A stretch of DNA of 58,625 nucleotides from Acidobacteriota bacterium (GCA_018268935.1 JAFDVS010000089.1:566-59190); one strand, 5' to 3'; shown: positions 26,850 through 36,246, counted from the stretch's first letter. Notes: generated from the sequence alone by a model not told the origin. Translations and numbers: made by a program.

Positions 26850-27405
26850 GGCTCACAAACCGGTTCCCTTTCAACCAGAAACGCAACGGCCAGTCGGCAG
26901 CCTTGCGGATCCCGATTCGCGGTCCTTCAGCAATCGGGTGCTCCGCTGGGCTGCCGTCGTCCTCCACCGTGAAATCGCCTTCAGTCACATCGGCGCCGTT
27001 CAACCGCAGATCGATCCCCATCGCCAGGGTCAGTTTTCCCGGGCCCGACGCCAGCGCTTCCAATCGCTCCACGCCACGCCGCCGGCGCATCAGGGCAATC
27101 CCACGCAACGGCTCCAAAGCCCGAATCAGCACGCATCCCGGAGACCCTTCCGCCTCCGCCACGATGTTCAGGCAGTAATACATCCCATAGATGAAGTACA
27201 CATAGGCATGCCCCGGCTCGCCGAAGATCACCTTCGTCCGCGGAGTCAGTCCGCGCGAGGCGTGCGCCGCCGCATCGTGCATCCCGACATAGGCCTCGGT
27301 TTCCACAATCCGCCCCGCCGCCGATCCGTGCACAACCACCTTCCCCAACAGATCGCGTGCCACCTCCACAGTAGGACGATCATAAAAACTCCGCGGCAGG
27401 ATCAT
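26845..27405 (-). CDS. mpg: 3-methyladenine DNA glycosylase (AAG/MPG family)
   Basis: A 186-aa base-excision repair enzyme that removes alkylated purines. Family motifs are complete: LPRSFYDRPTVEVARDLLGK at the start, GRIVETEAYVG (catalytic Glu region), DAAAHASRGLTPRT, GHAYVYFIYGMYYCLNIV and SGPGKLTLAMGI. The open frame continues upstream to 27909 but would overlap the whole thpR gene, so the ATG at 27405 giving MILPRSF is used. Divergent from thpR with only 21 bp between start codons. Confidence 0.93.
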   Translation of the reverse strand: MILPRSFYDRPTVEVARDLLGKVVVHGSAAGRIVETEAYVGMHDAAAHASRGLTPRTKVIFGEPGHAYVYFIYGMYYCLNIVAEAEGSPGCVLIRALEPLRGIALMRRRRGVERLEALASGPGKLTLAMGIDLRLNGADVTEGDFTVEDDGSPAEHPIAEGPRIGIRKAADWPLRFWLKGNRFVSR

Positions 27406-27426
27406 ACGATAATCTAGGAGATTACC

Positions 27427-27978
27427 ATGCGCCTGTTCGTTGGCCTCGATCTGCCGGACAACATTAAATCGAATCTCGGCAAACTCGTCGATGCCCTTCG
27501 TCCAACCGCGAAAATGCGCTGGAGCCCCGTAGCCAACCTCCACATCACCACCAAATTCATCGGCGAATGGCCGGAGGCCCGTCTCCCCGAAATGAAAGCC
27601 GCCTTGAACGAGATCAAAGGCATTCCTCCCTTCACCATCGACATCCGTGGACTCGGCTGGTTCCCCAACCCCCATCGCCCGCGCGTGTTCTGGGCCGCGG
27701 TGCGCGCGCCGGAGCAACTCGTCGAACTTGCCGCTGCAACCGAAGCGGCCGCCTTCTCGCTCGGAGTCGCCCGCGAAACGCGCGCCTACTCCCCGCATCT
27801 CACCCTGGCCCGCATGCCCGAACCAGCCCTTGATCTCGCCGCCATGCGCCGCGCCGTCGCCGCCCTCCCGTCCGACGATTTCGGAGCCTTCGATGCCACG
27901 GCTTTTCATCTGTATTTGAGTAAGATGGGTCCGGGAGGATCTGTCTACTCGAAGCTAGCCACCTTCCCTTTGGAATAA
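27427..27978 (+). CDS. thpR: RNA 2',3'-cyclic phosphodiesterase
   Basis: A 183-aa member of the 2H phosphoesterase superfamily (LigT/ThpR), which opens 2',3'-cyclic phosphates on RNA ends. Both HxTx motifs are present: His39 in NLHITTKFIG and His124 in YSPHLTLARM. The start MRLFVGLDLP is typical, with GGAG about 8 nt upstream. First gene of a tightly packed operon with plsY, gpsA and a sigma/anti-sigma pair. Confidence 0.93.
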   Translation: MRLFVGLDLPDNIKSNLGKLVDALRPTAKMRWSPVANLHITTKFIGEWPEARLPEMKAALNEIKGIPPFTIDIRGLGWFPNPHRPRVFWAAVRAPEQLVELAAATEAAAFSLGVARETRAYSPHLTLARMPEPALDLAAMRRAVAALPSDDFGAFDATAFHLYLSKMGPGGSVYSKLATFPLE

Positions 27979-27980
27979 CC

Positions 27981-28586
27981 ATGAAGCCCTTGATCGCCAT
28001 CGCCGCCGCCTACCTCATCGGAGGGATTCCGTTCGGTTACCTGCTGGTCCGCTGGACCACGGGTAAGGACGTTCGGGACTTGGGCAGCGGCAACATCGGC
28101 GCCACCAATGTGTGGCGCAGCACCAGCCGGGCCGTTGGCCTCGCCACACTCCTGCTCGATATCCTCAAAGGCTTCGCTGCCGTGTGGCTGGCCGCCTGGC
28201 TCACCGATCACGACGTCACATGGATGAGTGCCGCGGCCGTAGCCGTCATCCTCGGCCACGCCTTTCCGGCAATGCTCGGCTTCCAGGGCGGCAAGGCCGT
28301 CGCGTCCTTCGTCGGCGCATTCCTGTTTCTTGCGCCCCTGCCCTTGCTCGCCACTACAATCTTCTTCGTCGTCACCGTGGCCGTTAGCCGCTATATCTCC
28401 CTCGGCTCCATCCTTGGAGCCGCCACGTTCCCCCTCGCCGTCTACCTCATCCAGCATCCGCCCGCTCCGGTCCTGCTGGCCGCGCTGTTCGGTGGAGTGT
28501 TCATCATCTGGCGTCACAAATCGAACATTGCCCGCCTCCGCGCCGGTAATGAAAACGTCTTCCGGCTCAAAGGAGCCCGCGCTTGA
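27981..28586 (+). CDS. plsY: glycerol-3-phosphate acyltransferase PlsY
   Basis: A 201-aa inner-membrane enzyme with about five helices that transfers an acyl group from acyl phosphate to glycerol-3-phosphate, the first step of phospholipid synthesis. The three conserved cytoplasmic motifs are visible: GSGNIGATNVWR, the GFQGGKAVASF region, and the segment around SRYISLGSI. Gap of 2 bp from thpR and TTGA overlap with gpsA, so it sits next to the gene that makes its substrate. Confidence 0.95.
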   Translation: MKPLIAIAAAYLIGGIPFGYLLVRWTTGKDVRDLGSGNIGATNVWRSTSRAVGLATLLLDILKGFAAVWLAAWLTDHDVTWMSAAAVAVILGHAFPAMLGFQGGKAVASFVGAFLFLAPLPLLATTIFFVVTVAVSRYISLGSILGAATFPLAVYLIQHPPAPVLLAALFGGVFIIWRHKSNIARLRAGNENVFRLKGARA

Positions 28587-29575
28587 AGCGCCTCGCCATC
28601 GTCGGCGGTGGCAGTTGGGGAACCGCGCTCGCCGTAGCGCTCAGCAGCCGCTCCCAGCAGGTCCGCCTCTGGATCTACGAATCGGATCTTGCCGGGCGCA
28701 TGACCGCCTCCCGAGAGAACGACATCTTTCTCCCCGGCGTCCAACTGCCCGCAAACATCATCCCCTCGTGCCACCTGGAAGAAGTGCTCGAAACCCCGGA
28801 CATCGTCCTCAGCGTCATGCCGAGCCACCACGTCCGCGGGCTCGCCACCCGAATGGCTCCGCTGCTCCACCCGCAGACACCCCTGGTCAGCGCCACGAAA
28901 GGTATTGAAAACCACACTTTGCAGCGCACCTCGGAGGTTCTGGCGGATGTTCTGGGAGGCCCGGAGAGGATCGCCGTCCTCAGCGGCCCCACCTTCGCCC
29001 GGGAGATCGCCCAGGGCAAACCGGCCGCCGTCGTCATCGCCTCCACCAACTCTTCTCTCGCCACCGACATCCAGTCTGCCTTCTGCACCCCCACACTCCG
29101 CCTCTATACCAACGCCGACCCGATCGGGGTCGAGGTCGGCGCCTCGTTAAAAAACGTAATCGCCATCGCCGCCGGCGTCTGTGACGGCCTTCAATTGGGT
29201 TCCAACGCCACCGCCGCCCTCATCACCAGAGGCCTTGCCGAAATCACCCGTCTAGCCATCGCAATGGGTGGCAAACCATTGACATTAATGGGACTTGCAG
29301 GTCTCGGCGATCTCGTCCTCACCTGCACCGGCCAGCTCAGCCGCAATCGCACTCTGGGCCAGAATCTGGCCGCTGGAAAGCCGCTCGCCGAACTCCTCGC
29401 CTCCTCCCGCATGGTCGCCGAAGGCGTCCAAACCACCTACGCCGCCCTCGACCTGGGCCGCAAGTTTCAGGTCGATCTGCCGATTATCGCCCAAGTGGGC
29501 GCCATCCTGAACGGAGAGAAATCGCTTTTCGTGGCCCTCCGGGACCTCATGGATCGCTCCCTCAAAGGCGAGTAA
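28583..29575 (+). CDS. gpsA: NAD(P)-dependent glycerol-3-phosphate dehydrogenase
   Basis: A 330-aa cytoplasmic enzyme reducing dihydroxyacetone phosphate to sn-glycerol-3-phosphate for PlsY. The dinucleotide fold starts with AIVGGGSWGTALAVALS. Substrate and catalytic parts include LSGPTFAREIAQGKPAA, GASLKNVIAIAAGVCDG (catalytic Lys) and GLAGLGDLVLTCTGQLSRNR. The start codon is TTG at 28583, overlapping the plsY stop as TTGA. Next gene follows after 2 bp. Confidence 0.96.
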   Translation: MKRLAIVGGGSWGTALAVALSSRSQQVRLWIYESDLAGRMTASRENDIFLPGVQLPANIIPSCHLEEVLETPDIVLSVMPSHHVRGLATRMAPLLHPQTPLVSATKGIENHTLQRTSEVLADVLGGPERIAVLSGPTFAREIAQGKPAAVVIASTNSSLATDIQSAFCTPTLRLYTNADPIGVEVGASLKNVIAIAAGVCDGLQLGSNATAALITRGLAEITRLAIAMGGKPLTLMGLAGLGDLVLTCTGQLSRNRTLGQNLAAGKPLAELLASSRMVAEGVQTTYAALDLGRKFQVDLPIIAQVGAILNGEKSLFVALRDLMDRSLKGE

Positions 29576-29577
29576 AC

Positions 29578-30228
29578 ATGGGTGAAACCCAACCGCAACC
29601 TTCCTCATTAACTGGTGTTCAAGAAAGTGTGACGGCGGCCCTGGGTTTGGAGCGAGATGCCGAACTGATGCTCCGGGTCCGCGACGGCTGCACGGCGAGC
29701 TTCCAGTTGCTGTTGGAACGCCACCGTGGGCCGGTGGTTCATTTTTTGTACCGTATGGTGCAGAATCAGGCCGTCGCCGAAGAGCTTGCACAGGATGTGT
29801 TCCTCCGCGTCTATCGTTCTAGAGCCACCTATGAGCCTTCGGCCAAATTCACAACCTGGCTGTTTCGGATTGCGACCCACAGGGCGCTCAACTTCATCCG
29901 CGACGGCCGCCACGAAAAGGGCCATCAGAGCCTGGATGACGAAATTGGCGACGGCATGGCCCGGCAGGTGGAAGACAAATCCTCCACCGTCGAGCAAAAC
30001 ATGCTGAAGGAAGTCCGGCTGCAGGAGGTACGCAATGCCATCGAGGCTCTGCCCGCCAAACAGAAGGCGGCAGTCTTGATGCATAAGTACCAGGAACTGG
30101 ACTACTCCCAGATCGCGGGTGCGCTCGAATGCTCGGAATCGGCGGTCAAATCGCTCCTCTTCCGGGCCTACGAATCGCTGCGGGCGCGCTTGGCGCACCT
30201 CGATGCCACTGGGACCAAAGAAAGTTAG
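29578..30228 (+). CDS. ECF sigma factor, RpoE-like
   Basis: A 216-aa sigma factor distinct from the two at 19-22 kb. Region 2 is ELAQDVFLRVYRSRATYEP then FTTWLFRIATHRALNFIRD, and region 4 is IEALPAKQKAAVLMHKYQEL then DYSQIAGALECSESAVKSLL. The adjacent downstream gene encodes a zinc-finger membrane anti-sigma factor, so activity is probably controlled from the membrane. It sits directly behind gpsA with a 2-bp gap, linking it to phospholipid-synthesis transcription. Confidence 0.93.
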   Translation: MGETQPQPSSLTGVQESVTAALGLERDAELMLRVRDGCTASFQLLLERHRGPVVHFLYRMVQNQAVAEELAQDVFLRVYRSRATYEPSAKFTTWLFRIATHRALNFIRDGRHEKGHQSLDDEIGDGMARQVEDKSSTVEQNMLKEVRLQEVRNAIEALPAKQKAAVLMHKYQELDYSQIAGALECSESAVKSLLFRAYESLRARLAHLDATGTKES

Positions 30229-30246
30229 CGGGGAAGGAGGGAGACA

Positions 30247-30777
30247 ATGGCGGAACCAAACCGGAAACAATACTACAATAGACAATTCCAGATGAACCAC
30301 TGCCCGCTGGCCTCCGGCGAAGAAAATGTGGATATCCTGCTCGATTATTGCAATCGTACGCTCGATCCCGCGCTGGTGGATATCTTCGAAAAACACATGG
30401 AAGTCTGCTCGGCTTGCCGCGCGTTCTCTGAGTCGCAGATGGCCGTGTGGGATGCGCTCGACGCCTTTGAGGCACTGCCCGTCTCACCGGATTTCGACCA
30501 CAAGCTGATGGCCCGCATCGCCCGCGAAGAGGAATCCCCCTGGCGCCGCATGTGGAACAAGATGACCGCCGGCGGCACTGCCATCTGGCGTCCGCTGGTT
30601 CCCGTCGCCGCCGCACTGGTTTTGGCCGTCGGTCTCTGGATGCGCAACTCCGGCCCCGAGGCGGCCACCGTCGCCGACAGCCAACTCGATGCAGAACAGG
30701 TGGAAACCGCCCTCCAGGATATGGAAATGCTGCGCCAGTTGACCATCAATGAGCCTGCCACGCAGCAGAAAATGTAG
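30247..30777 (+). CDS. zinc-finger membrane anti-sigma factor
   Basis: A 176-aa protein with the ZAS-type motif His50-x3-Cys54-x2-Cys57 (KHMEVCSACRAF) and additional cysteines at 19 and 35, followed by one transmembrane helix at about 120-136 (LVPVAAALVLAVGLWM) and a short outer tail. It should hold the preceding ECF sigma factor at the membrane until a signal is received. A strong GGAGGGAG site precedes the ATG at 30247; the ATG at 30292 is an alternative. Confidence 0.87.
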   Translation: MAEPNRKQYYNRQFQMNHCPLASGEENVDILLDYCNRTLDPALVDIFEKHMEVCSACRAFSESQMAVWDALDAFEALPVSPDFDHKLMARIAREEESPWRRMWNKMTAGGTAIWRPLVPVAAALVLAVGLWMRNSGPEAATVADSQLDAEQVETALQDMEMLRQLTINEPATQQKM

Positions 30778-30787
30778 AGACTTCGCC

Positions 30788-31291
30788 ATGGCGCCCCGTT
30801 GGTTCGCTTTCGCCGCGCTCCTCCTCTTCCTGGCGCCTCATCCTTCCGAGGCCCAGGCGAAGAAGGGCGCGATTCTCAAAAACAAGGCTGCCCGCAAAGC
30901 CCGCGTCGTTGAGCGCTTCAACAAGCTCTCCGACCAGGATCGCGAGCGCGTCCTCAAAAACCTCCCCGAGGAGCGCCGCAAGCAGATCGAGCAGAATCGC
31001 GAACGCTACAACAAGCTCTCCGACGAACAGAAAAAGAAGCTCGAACGCCAGTACGGCAACTTCGCCGAGATGCCCGCCGAGCAGCAACAGGCCACACGCT
31101 CCGCCTTCCGCCAGATGGGTCAGATGCCCATCGATCGCCGCCAGGCCATGCAGCGCGAACTCCGCAAGCTCCGCCAGATGGAGCCAGCCGCCCGAAAAGA
31201 GCGCATGGAGAGCGACGCCTACAAAGGCGCCTTCTCCGCCGACGAACAAAAAGTCATCGAACGCCTCAGCGTTTTGGTTCCCCAGCAGTAA
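30788..31291 (+). CDS. exported Arg/Gln-rich DUF3106-like protein
   Basis: A 167-aa protein with signal peptide (WFAFAALLLFLAPHPSEAQA) followed by a highly charged helical region with loose repeats such as RFNKLSDQDRERVLKNLP and RYNKLSDEQKKKLERQYG. The composition and repeat style resemble DUF3106 periplasmic proteins of unknown function. It starts 10 bp after the anti-sigma gene, so it may be part of the same envelope-stress unit. The 3' end overlaps the convergent molybdenum hydroxylase gene by 26 bp. Confidence 0.75.
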   Translation: MAPRWFAFAALLLFLAPHPSEAQAKKGAILKNKAARKARVVERFNKLSDQDRERVLKNLPEERRKQIEQNRERYNKLSDEQKKKLERQYGNFAEMPAEQQQATRSAFRQMGQMPIDRRQAMQRELRKLRQMEPAARKERMESDAYKGAFSADEQKVIERLSVLVPQQ

Positions 31292-33275
31292 ACAACGGCA
31301 GCCCGCGCCGCCGCTCGCCCTTGAACGAGAACCAGGCATTGGCCAGCGCCGGAGCAACCAGCGTGATCCCCGCTTCTCCCGCTCCCGTCGGCGCCACCTC
31401 CCGCCGGTCCACCAACTGCACCTCGATCTCCGGCAGATCCGCCATCCGAGGCAACCGGTACCGGCTCAGCCGCAACGACAACACCTGCCGCCGGTCATGC
31501 CGCACCGATTCAAACAGCGCTCCGCCCATGCCCTGAATCAGCGCCCCGGTCAACTGATTCCGCAGATTGTCGGGGTTCAGCACCGCGCCGCAGTCAAACA
31601 GCAGCAGCAATCGCCGCACGCGAATGGGTTCTTCCACTTCCGCAAACAAAGCAAGCCGCGCATCTTTCTCGATTGTGCACGCCACCCCCATGCCGCGCCG
31701 CCCTTTTTCCCATCCAAACCGCCGAGCCCCTGCTTCCACCACGTGCCGCAGCCGCGTATCTTCGATGTGCCGCAGCCGGTATTCCACGGGATCCGACCCC
31801 GTCAGGTGCGCCACTTCATCCATGTGCGATTCCCGCGCGAATGTATTCGCCACCGCCGCCAGTGACCGGTAGCTCCCCTGACGGAGCGGGGAATCCGACT
31901 TATGAAACCCGCAGTAGGAGTTAGCAATCGCGTAAGGGACGGCGAGCCCCGACGCCCCCGAATTGTAATTGTGAAAATCCCAACCCACGACGCGTTGCGA
32001 CGCATCCAGAGCCGTCTTCACATCCACCACCGCCGCCGGCCGGAAATACCCGGCCAGAAACTCATCCTCCCGCGACCAGGCCAGCCGCACCGGCTTTCCC
32101 ACCGCCCGAGCCAGCGCCGCCGCCTCCAGTTCGCATTCGCCCCGATGCCTCGATCCAAACCCGGCGCCAATGTTCGAAACAATGAGCCGCACGTTGTTCA
32201 CCGGGATGCGAAACGCCTCGGCCAACTCCCGCCGCACCACTTGCGGCGCCTGCGTGCCGCAATGCACCGTCAGCTTGTCCCCATCCCACTCGGCAATCGC
32301 CGAACGGCAATCCAGCGCCACATGCGCGATGTACTCAGCCGTGTACGTCGCCTCATGCCGCCTCACTGCCCCCTTCATCGCCTCCACCACCGAGCCCTGT
32401 TCCAGCACGGCTGGATATCGCGACCCGCGCACGAACACCGGCGCCTCCGCCGTCTTACGCAGATGCGCAAACACCTCGGCCTGCGCCGGCAACGGTGTCT
32501 CCTTCCACTCCGCCTTCAGCAGCCGCAAAGCCTCGGAAGCAGTCCGGTCGTCCCCCGCCACCACCCCGGCCAGCGTCCCATTCCGAACCACTCGAACACC
32601 GGTAACCTTCTCCGCCGCCGATCCATCCGCTTTCACCAGCGCAGCATGATGGGAAGGCGCACGAAGCACCTTGCCATGCAGCATGCCCTCCACCCGAACA
32701 TCCGCTCCGTACTTCTGGCGCCCGGTGACGATATCGCGCCCACTCACCGGCGGTAGAGAAGTCCCCAGCACCTTCCAATCCTTCGGCGCGGTCAACGTCA
32801 CCGAGGCAGCCACGGTGCGCTGCATGGACTCCGCATGGAACCCCGCTTCCCGCAACGCCGCGGCAGCCATCCGCACCGCCGGCACAGTCTGCGGAGTGGT
32901 CAGGCTCGCCCAAGTCCCACCGTCATCCGGAGTCACCGCCGTATCGCAAGTCTGCACCCGAACCTTCTCCGGCGTCAGCCGCAGTTCCTCGGCCGCGGCC
33001 TGTGTCAGCAACGTGCGCAGCCCCTGCCCGATATCCACCTTACCCGTCAGCACGGTCACCACGCCCGTCGGCGCGACATGCAGCCGCAGTCCGATCCGTT
33101 CCGGCTGCTGGGCATCCGCATCCTGTGCCGAAACCACATACAACACACCTGCGCCCAGAAGAGCCAACAACTCGCGCCGCGTCCATTCGAACTGGTGTGC
33201 CGAAGGAGCGAAGATCTCGAACCGGTCCGGCTCCAGATCCATCGTCTCGATCTTGTACCGCGTCTTGATGTCCAT
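31266..33275 (-). CDS. molybdopterin-binding subunit of a xanthine-dehydrogenase-family hydroxylase (IorB-like)
   Basis: A 669-aa large subunit that binds molybdopterin cytosine dinucleotide and hydroxylates an aldehyde or N-heterocycle. The N-terminus carries a Tat motif (WTRRELLALLGAGVL), indicating a periplasmic enzyme like isoquinoline 1-oxidoreductase beta. Cofactor-binding stretches include TGKVDIGQGLRTLLTQAAAE and NIGAGFGSRHRGE, and the catalytic glutamate is in APTGAGEAGITLV. The start overlaps the stop of the Fe-S subunit gene by one base (TGATG). No FAD subunit is present, consistent with the two-subunit type. Confidence 0.9.
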   Translation of the reverse strand: MDIKTRYKIETMDLEPDRFEIFAPSAHQFEWTRRELLALLGAGVLYVVSAQDADAQQPERIGLRLHVAPTGVVTVLTGKVDIGQGLRTLLTQAAAEELRLTPEKVRVQTCDTAVTPDDGGTWASLTTPQTVPAVRMAAAALREAGFHAESMQRTVAASVTLTAPKDWKVLGTSLPPVSGRDIVTGRQKYGADVRVEGMLHGKVLRAPSHHAALVKADGSAAEKVTGVRVVRNGTLAGVVAGDDRTASEALRLLKAEWKETPLPAQAEVFAHLRKTAEAPVFVRGSRYPAVLEQGSVVEAMKGAVRRHEATYTAEYIAHVALDCRSAIAEWDGDKLTVHCGTQAPQVVRRELAEAFRIPVNNVRLIVSNIGAGFGSRHRGECELEAAALARAVGKPVRLAWSREDEFLAGYFRPAAVVDVKTALDASQRVVGWDFHNYNSGASGLAVPYAIANSYCGFHKSDSPLRQGSYRSLAAVANTFARESHMDEVAHLTGSDPVEYRLRHIEDTRLRHVVEAGARRFGWEKGRRGMGVACTIEKDARLALFAEVEEPIRVRRLLLLFDCGAVLNPDNLRNQLTGALIQGMGGALFESVRHDRRQVLSLRLSRYRLPRMADLPEIEVQLVDRREVAPTGAGEAGITLVAPALANAWFSFKGERRRGLPLFTAGEPKR

Positions 33276-33745
33276 CAGCGTTTCCCCACACCCGCGGCCA
33301 TTCGCACCGCTTCCACGATTCGCGGATACGTCCCACAGCGGCAGATATTGCCATTCAGCTCCCGCCGGATTTCCGCCTCAGCGGGCTTTGGTACCCGCCG
33401 CAGCAAGGCCTCCGCCGCCATCAGAAACCCTGGAGTACAGTACCCGCACTGAAAAGCCGATTTCTCCAGAAACGCCGCCTGCAGCGGATGCAGCCGCCCC
33501 TCGCGCTCCAGCCCCTCCACCGTCTCCACTTTCTTCCCCGCTACTGACTCCGCGGCAGCCAGGCAACTTCGCACAGCCTTCCCTTCCACCAGCACCGTGC
33601 ATGCACCGCACTGCCCTTCCCCGCACCCATACTTCGCACCCGTCAAATCCAATTGATCCCGCAGCACATCGAGCAGCGTGATTCCCTGCCCCACCACGAT
33701 GGAGCGCTTCGCCCCATTCACAACAACAGAAACCGGATTGTTCAT
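33275..33745 (-). CDS. (2Fe-2S) subunit of molybdenum hydroxylase
   Basis: A 156-aa small subunit that passes electrons from the molybdenum site. The plant-type cluster motif is CGEGQCGACTVLVEG plus a distal Cys (RSC). The second cluster has CGYCTPGF and NICRCGTYPRI. There is no signal peptide, so it is presumably exported with the Tat-dependent large subunit. A GAGGAAG site precedes the ATG at 33745. First gene of the two-gene operon. Confidence 0.94.
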   Translation of the reverse strand: MNNPVSVVVNGAKRSIVVGQGITLLDVLRDQLDLTGAKYGCGEGQCGACTVLVEGKAVRSCLAAAESVAGKKVETVEGLEREGRLHPLQAAFLEKSAFQCGYCTPGFLMAAEALLRRVPKPAEAEIRRELNGNICRCGTYPRIVEAVRMAAGVGKR

Positions 33746-33761
33746 AGCTTCCTCGCCTCCC

Positions 33762-35069
33762 CTAAGCGAACGCCGAATCCCCCGTCCGCTTCGCCAAATC
33801 CTTCAACAACCCGCGATGCTCAGCCAGCACCTTCTTCATCGCCGCCACCCCCGCCAGATTCCGAGTCTCCCCCGGATCGCTCGCCAAATCGAAAAGCTGC
33901 TCTGGATTCTTCCCGCTGTTAAACAAAACGTACTTGAACCGGTGCGTCCGGATCATCCGCCCTTCCCGCGACGCATCCCCATACCGCAATTGCGAACTCA
34001 CCATCGTCCGCTTCCCACTCAACAAACTCACCCCCGTACACGATTCCGGCGTCTTCACCGAAGCCAGCTCACAAAACGTCGGCATCAGATCTTCCAGCGA
34101 CGCCAGCCCCGGATTCATCTTCCGTTTCGGAATCCGCTGCCCGGCCAATATCAACGGCACCCGCGCCGATTCCTCATAGAACGAAGCCTTCTGCACCCAC
34201 CGGTGCCCGCCAGTCCCCTCCCCATGATCGGAGCAGAACGCAATCACCGTGTCTGCCCGCCACGTATCCTTCCCCAACACATCCAGCAACCGGCCCACTT
34301 GTCTGTCCACATCCTCCACCATCCGGTAATAATCATGCAGGTAGTGCCGAAACTCCTCTTCCCGCCAGGACGAAGCAATCCCCACCGCCTGCGACATCAG
34401 ATCGTACCCTTGTTGCCGGTGATACTGAATCGCCTCCGGCTCGTTCGGATCCACCGCCAGATTCTTCGGCGCGTCCGGATACGACGCCAACCCGGGATGC
34501 TCGCGGGTTCCCTTGTGCTGCCGGATCCAATCGCAAATATCATGCGGGTTCATGAACGAAGCCACCAGGAAAAACGGATCGTTCGGCATCTTCCCCAGCC
34601 AATCCACGCACGCATCCGCCAGCGGCGAATCCATGTTCTTCCCCAAGGCGCTGCCGCCCACAATCTTCGTGAATCCCGTCATCCCATCAAACGACTTCGG
34701 CAGATGCCATTTCCCGCCGTAAGCCGTGTTGTAGCCGGCCTTCGAAAACACCTCGCCCAAAGTCGGCAATCCTTCGCGAATCGGCTTGCCGTTCTCCATC
34801 ACTCCAGCCGCATGCGGCAGCACGCCCGTGAAAACACTACTCCGCGACGGCGAACAAACCGGATATGCACAGTACGCCCGCGTGTAGCGTGTCCCCGCCG
34901 CGGCAAGGCGATCCATCGACGGTGTCTTCACCCACTTGTTTCCCGCGCACGACAACGCATCGCGCGTCTGCTGATCCGTCATGATCAGCACGATGTTCGG
35001 CGGCTTGGCCCCGCGCAAAACCGCCGGAGCCGCAGCCGCCGTCAAAAAGCCACGTCGCGTTACGCCCAT
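33762..35069 (-). CDS. Tat-exported sulfatase
   Basis: A 435-aa sulfatase, third in the window. The Tat signal is TRRGFLTAAAAPAVLRG. The metal site is LIMTDQQTRD and the formylglycine motif is CSPSR (Cys72), followed by YGGKWHLPKSF and CSDHGEGTGGH. Start at 35069 is preferred over 35084 because GAGG lies 7 nt upstream and the protein then begins just before the twin arginines. It follows the DUF481 gene by 4 bp on the same strand. Confidence 0.92.
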   Translation of the reverse strand: MGVTRRGFLTAAAAPAVLRGAKPPNIVLIMTDQQTRDALSCAGNKWVKTPSMDRLAAAGTRYTRAYCAYPVCSPSRSSVFTGVLPHAAGVMENGKPIREGLPTLGEVFSKAGYNTAYGGKWHLPKSFDGMTGFTKIVGGSALGKNMDSPLADACVDWLGKMPNDPFFLVASFMNPHDICDWIRQHKGTREHPGLASYPDAPKNLAVDPNEPEAIQYHRQQGYDLMSQAVGIASSWREEEFRHYLHDYYRMVEDVDRQVGRLLDVLGKDTWRADTVIAFCSDHGEGTGGHRWVQKASFYEESARVPLILAGQRIPKRKMNPGLASLEDLMPTFCELASVKTPESCTGVSLLSGKRTMVSSQLRYGDASREGRMIRTHRFKYVLFNSGKNPEQLFDLASDPGETRNLAGVAAMKKVLAEHRGLLKDLAKRTGDSAFA

Positions 35070-35073
35070 AGAT

Positions 35074-36132
35074 CTACCTCGCAAAGGTCACACGGAATCC
35101 CGTCGTAATGATCAGATCGTTCGTCTTCCGCCCTTGCACCGGATTGCTCAAGTAGCGGTTGGAGAAGCTCAACTGCCACGCCAGCCACTTGTTCAAAGTC
35201 GTGGCCTGGCTCAAGTCAAAGTTGATACGGTACTCGCCCTGCTCGGTCAAATTCGGATAGAACACCAACTTCTCCCGCAGCAGGGTACGCCCGGTGATTT
35301 TGCGGATGAACTCGTTCCCGATCACAGCTTCACCCGAAGTCCTGCGAATACCCGTCGAAAAAAACTCTTTGTTCAACGCGCCACCGCCAAACAGATCCAG
35401 AACATTGCCGTCCTTCTTGATCGCATGGTAACCGAAACCGGCCGAAGGAACGAAGCGTAGATCCAGCTTCTGGAACTCATCGAATTCCAGATCCGTCGAT
35501 CCATAAGCATACATCTTTGGCGTCAGGTTCACGTTGTACGAAATGCCGCCGCGCATGGCATTCGCCGTCAACAAACTGTTCCCGGTCACGGTGTTCTTCG
35601 AATAGATCGACGTGAATGTCACCGCAATCTTGTCGCGGCTGGTGATACGGCTCGCGTTCGCCGACGAAGTCAACGTCGAAATAATGGAATTGCCGGTCGC
35701 CTGCGAGAAACCCAGATCCACGAACCCTGCCCACAAATCCACCAGGCGCGGATTGCGGAAGCGCTCAATCTGCGTCTCATACGCCTGCTGCTCGGTCGCA
35801 TCGCGGATACCCGTCACCTTGGCCCGATCGGTTTGCACTGTCCCCGTATCTTTGGTCTGCACCGTGAACGATCCGTTGTTCGTGGTCAAAGTCCCGGCCA
35901 CCGTCTGCCCATCGGTCAGCGTGACAAACACCGTACCGTCCGATTTCACATCGGTAATCGCATCCCACTGCACTTCGACCGTGCCGGCGAACTCAGTCTT
36001 CAACGTCAACGACTTCTTGTCCGACTTAATGATGGATCCGGTCAGGCGGTCTCCGTTTTTCAAAACAATCTGATCGGCGCAAAGAGTCCCGGTGGCCAAA
36101 GCACTCAGGAGGAAGTAAAAAACAGGTTTCAT
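35074..36132 (-). CDS. DUF481 outer-membrane barrel protein
   Basis: A 352-aa exported protein. Signal peptide KPVFYFLLSALATGTLCA is followed by a small beta-rich N-terminal domain (DQIVLKNGDRLTGSIIKSD, residues 20-110) and then a C-terminal DUF481 beta-barrel ending in Phe-Ala-Arg with alternating hydrophobic strands (DLIITTGFRVTFAR). DUF481 proteins such as YdiY are associated with salt or acid stress but have no known activity. The ATG at 36132 gives a clean signal peptide; the frame extends 17 codons further upstream. Confidence 0.82.
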   Translation of the reverse strand: MKPVFYFLLSALATGTLCADQIVLKNGDRLTGSIIKSDKKSLTLKTEFAGTVEVQWDAITDVKSDGTVFVTLTDGQTVAGTLTTNNGSFTVQTKDTGTVQTDRAKVTGIRDATEQQAYETQIERFRNPRLVDLWAGFVDLGFSQATGNSIISTLTSSANASRITSRDKIAVTFTSIYSKNTVTGNSLLTANAMRGGISYNVNLTPKMYAYGSTDLEFDEFQKLDLRFVPSAGFGYHAIKKDGNVLDLFGGGALNKEFFSTGIRRTSGEAVIGNEFIRKITGRTLLREKLVFYPNLTEQGEYRINFDLSQATTLNKWLAWQLSFSNRYLSNPVQGRKTNDLIITTGFRVTFAR

Positions 36133-36246
36133 TCGGTATGACTCAATCAACTTCAGTGAATACGGGCAGTGGGGAGAACCCACATTATCTCAGAGGCATC
36201 CTTTCGGGCGCACACAACTTTCGATACCATGTGCGGAAGGCATCTC

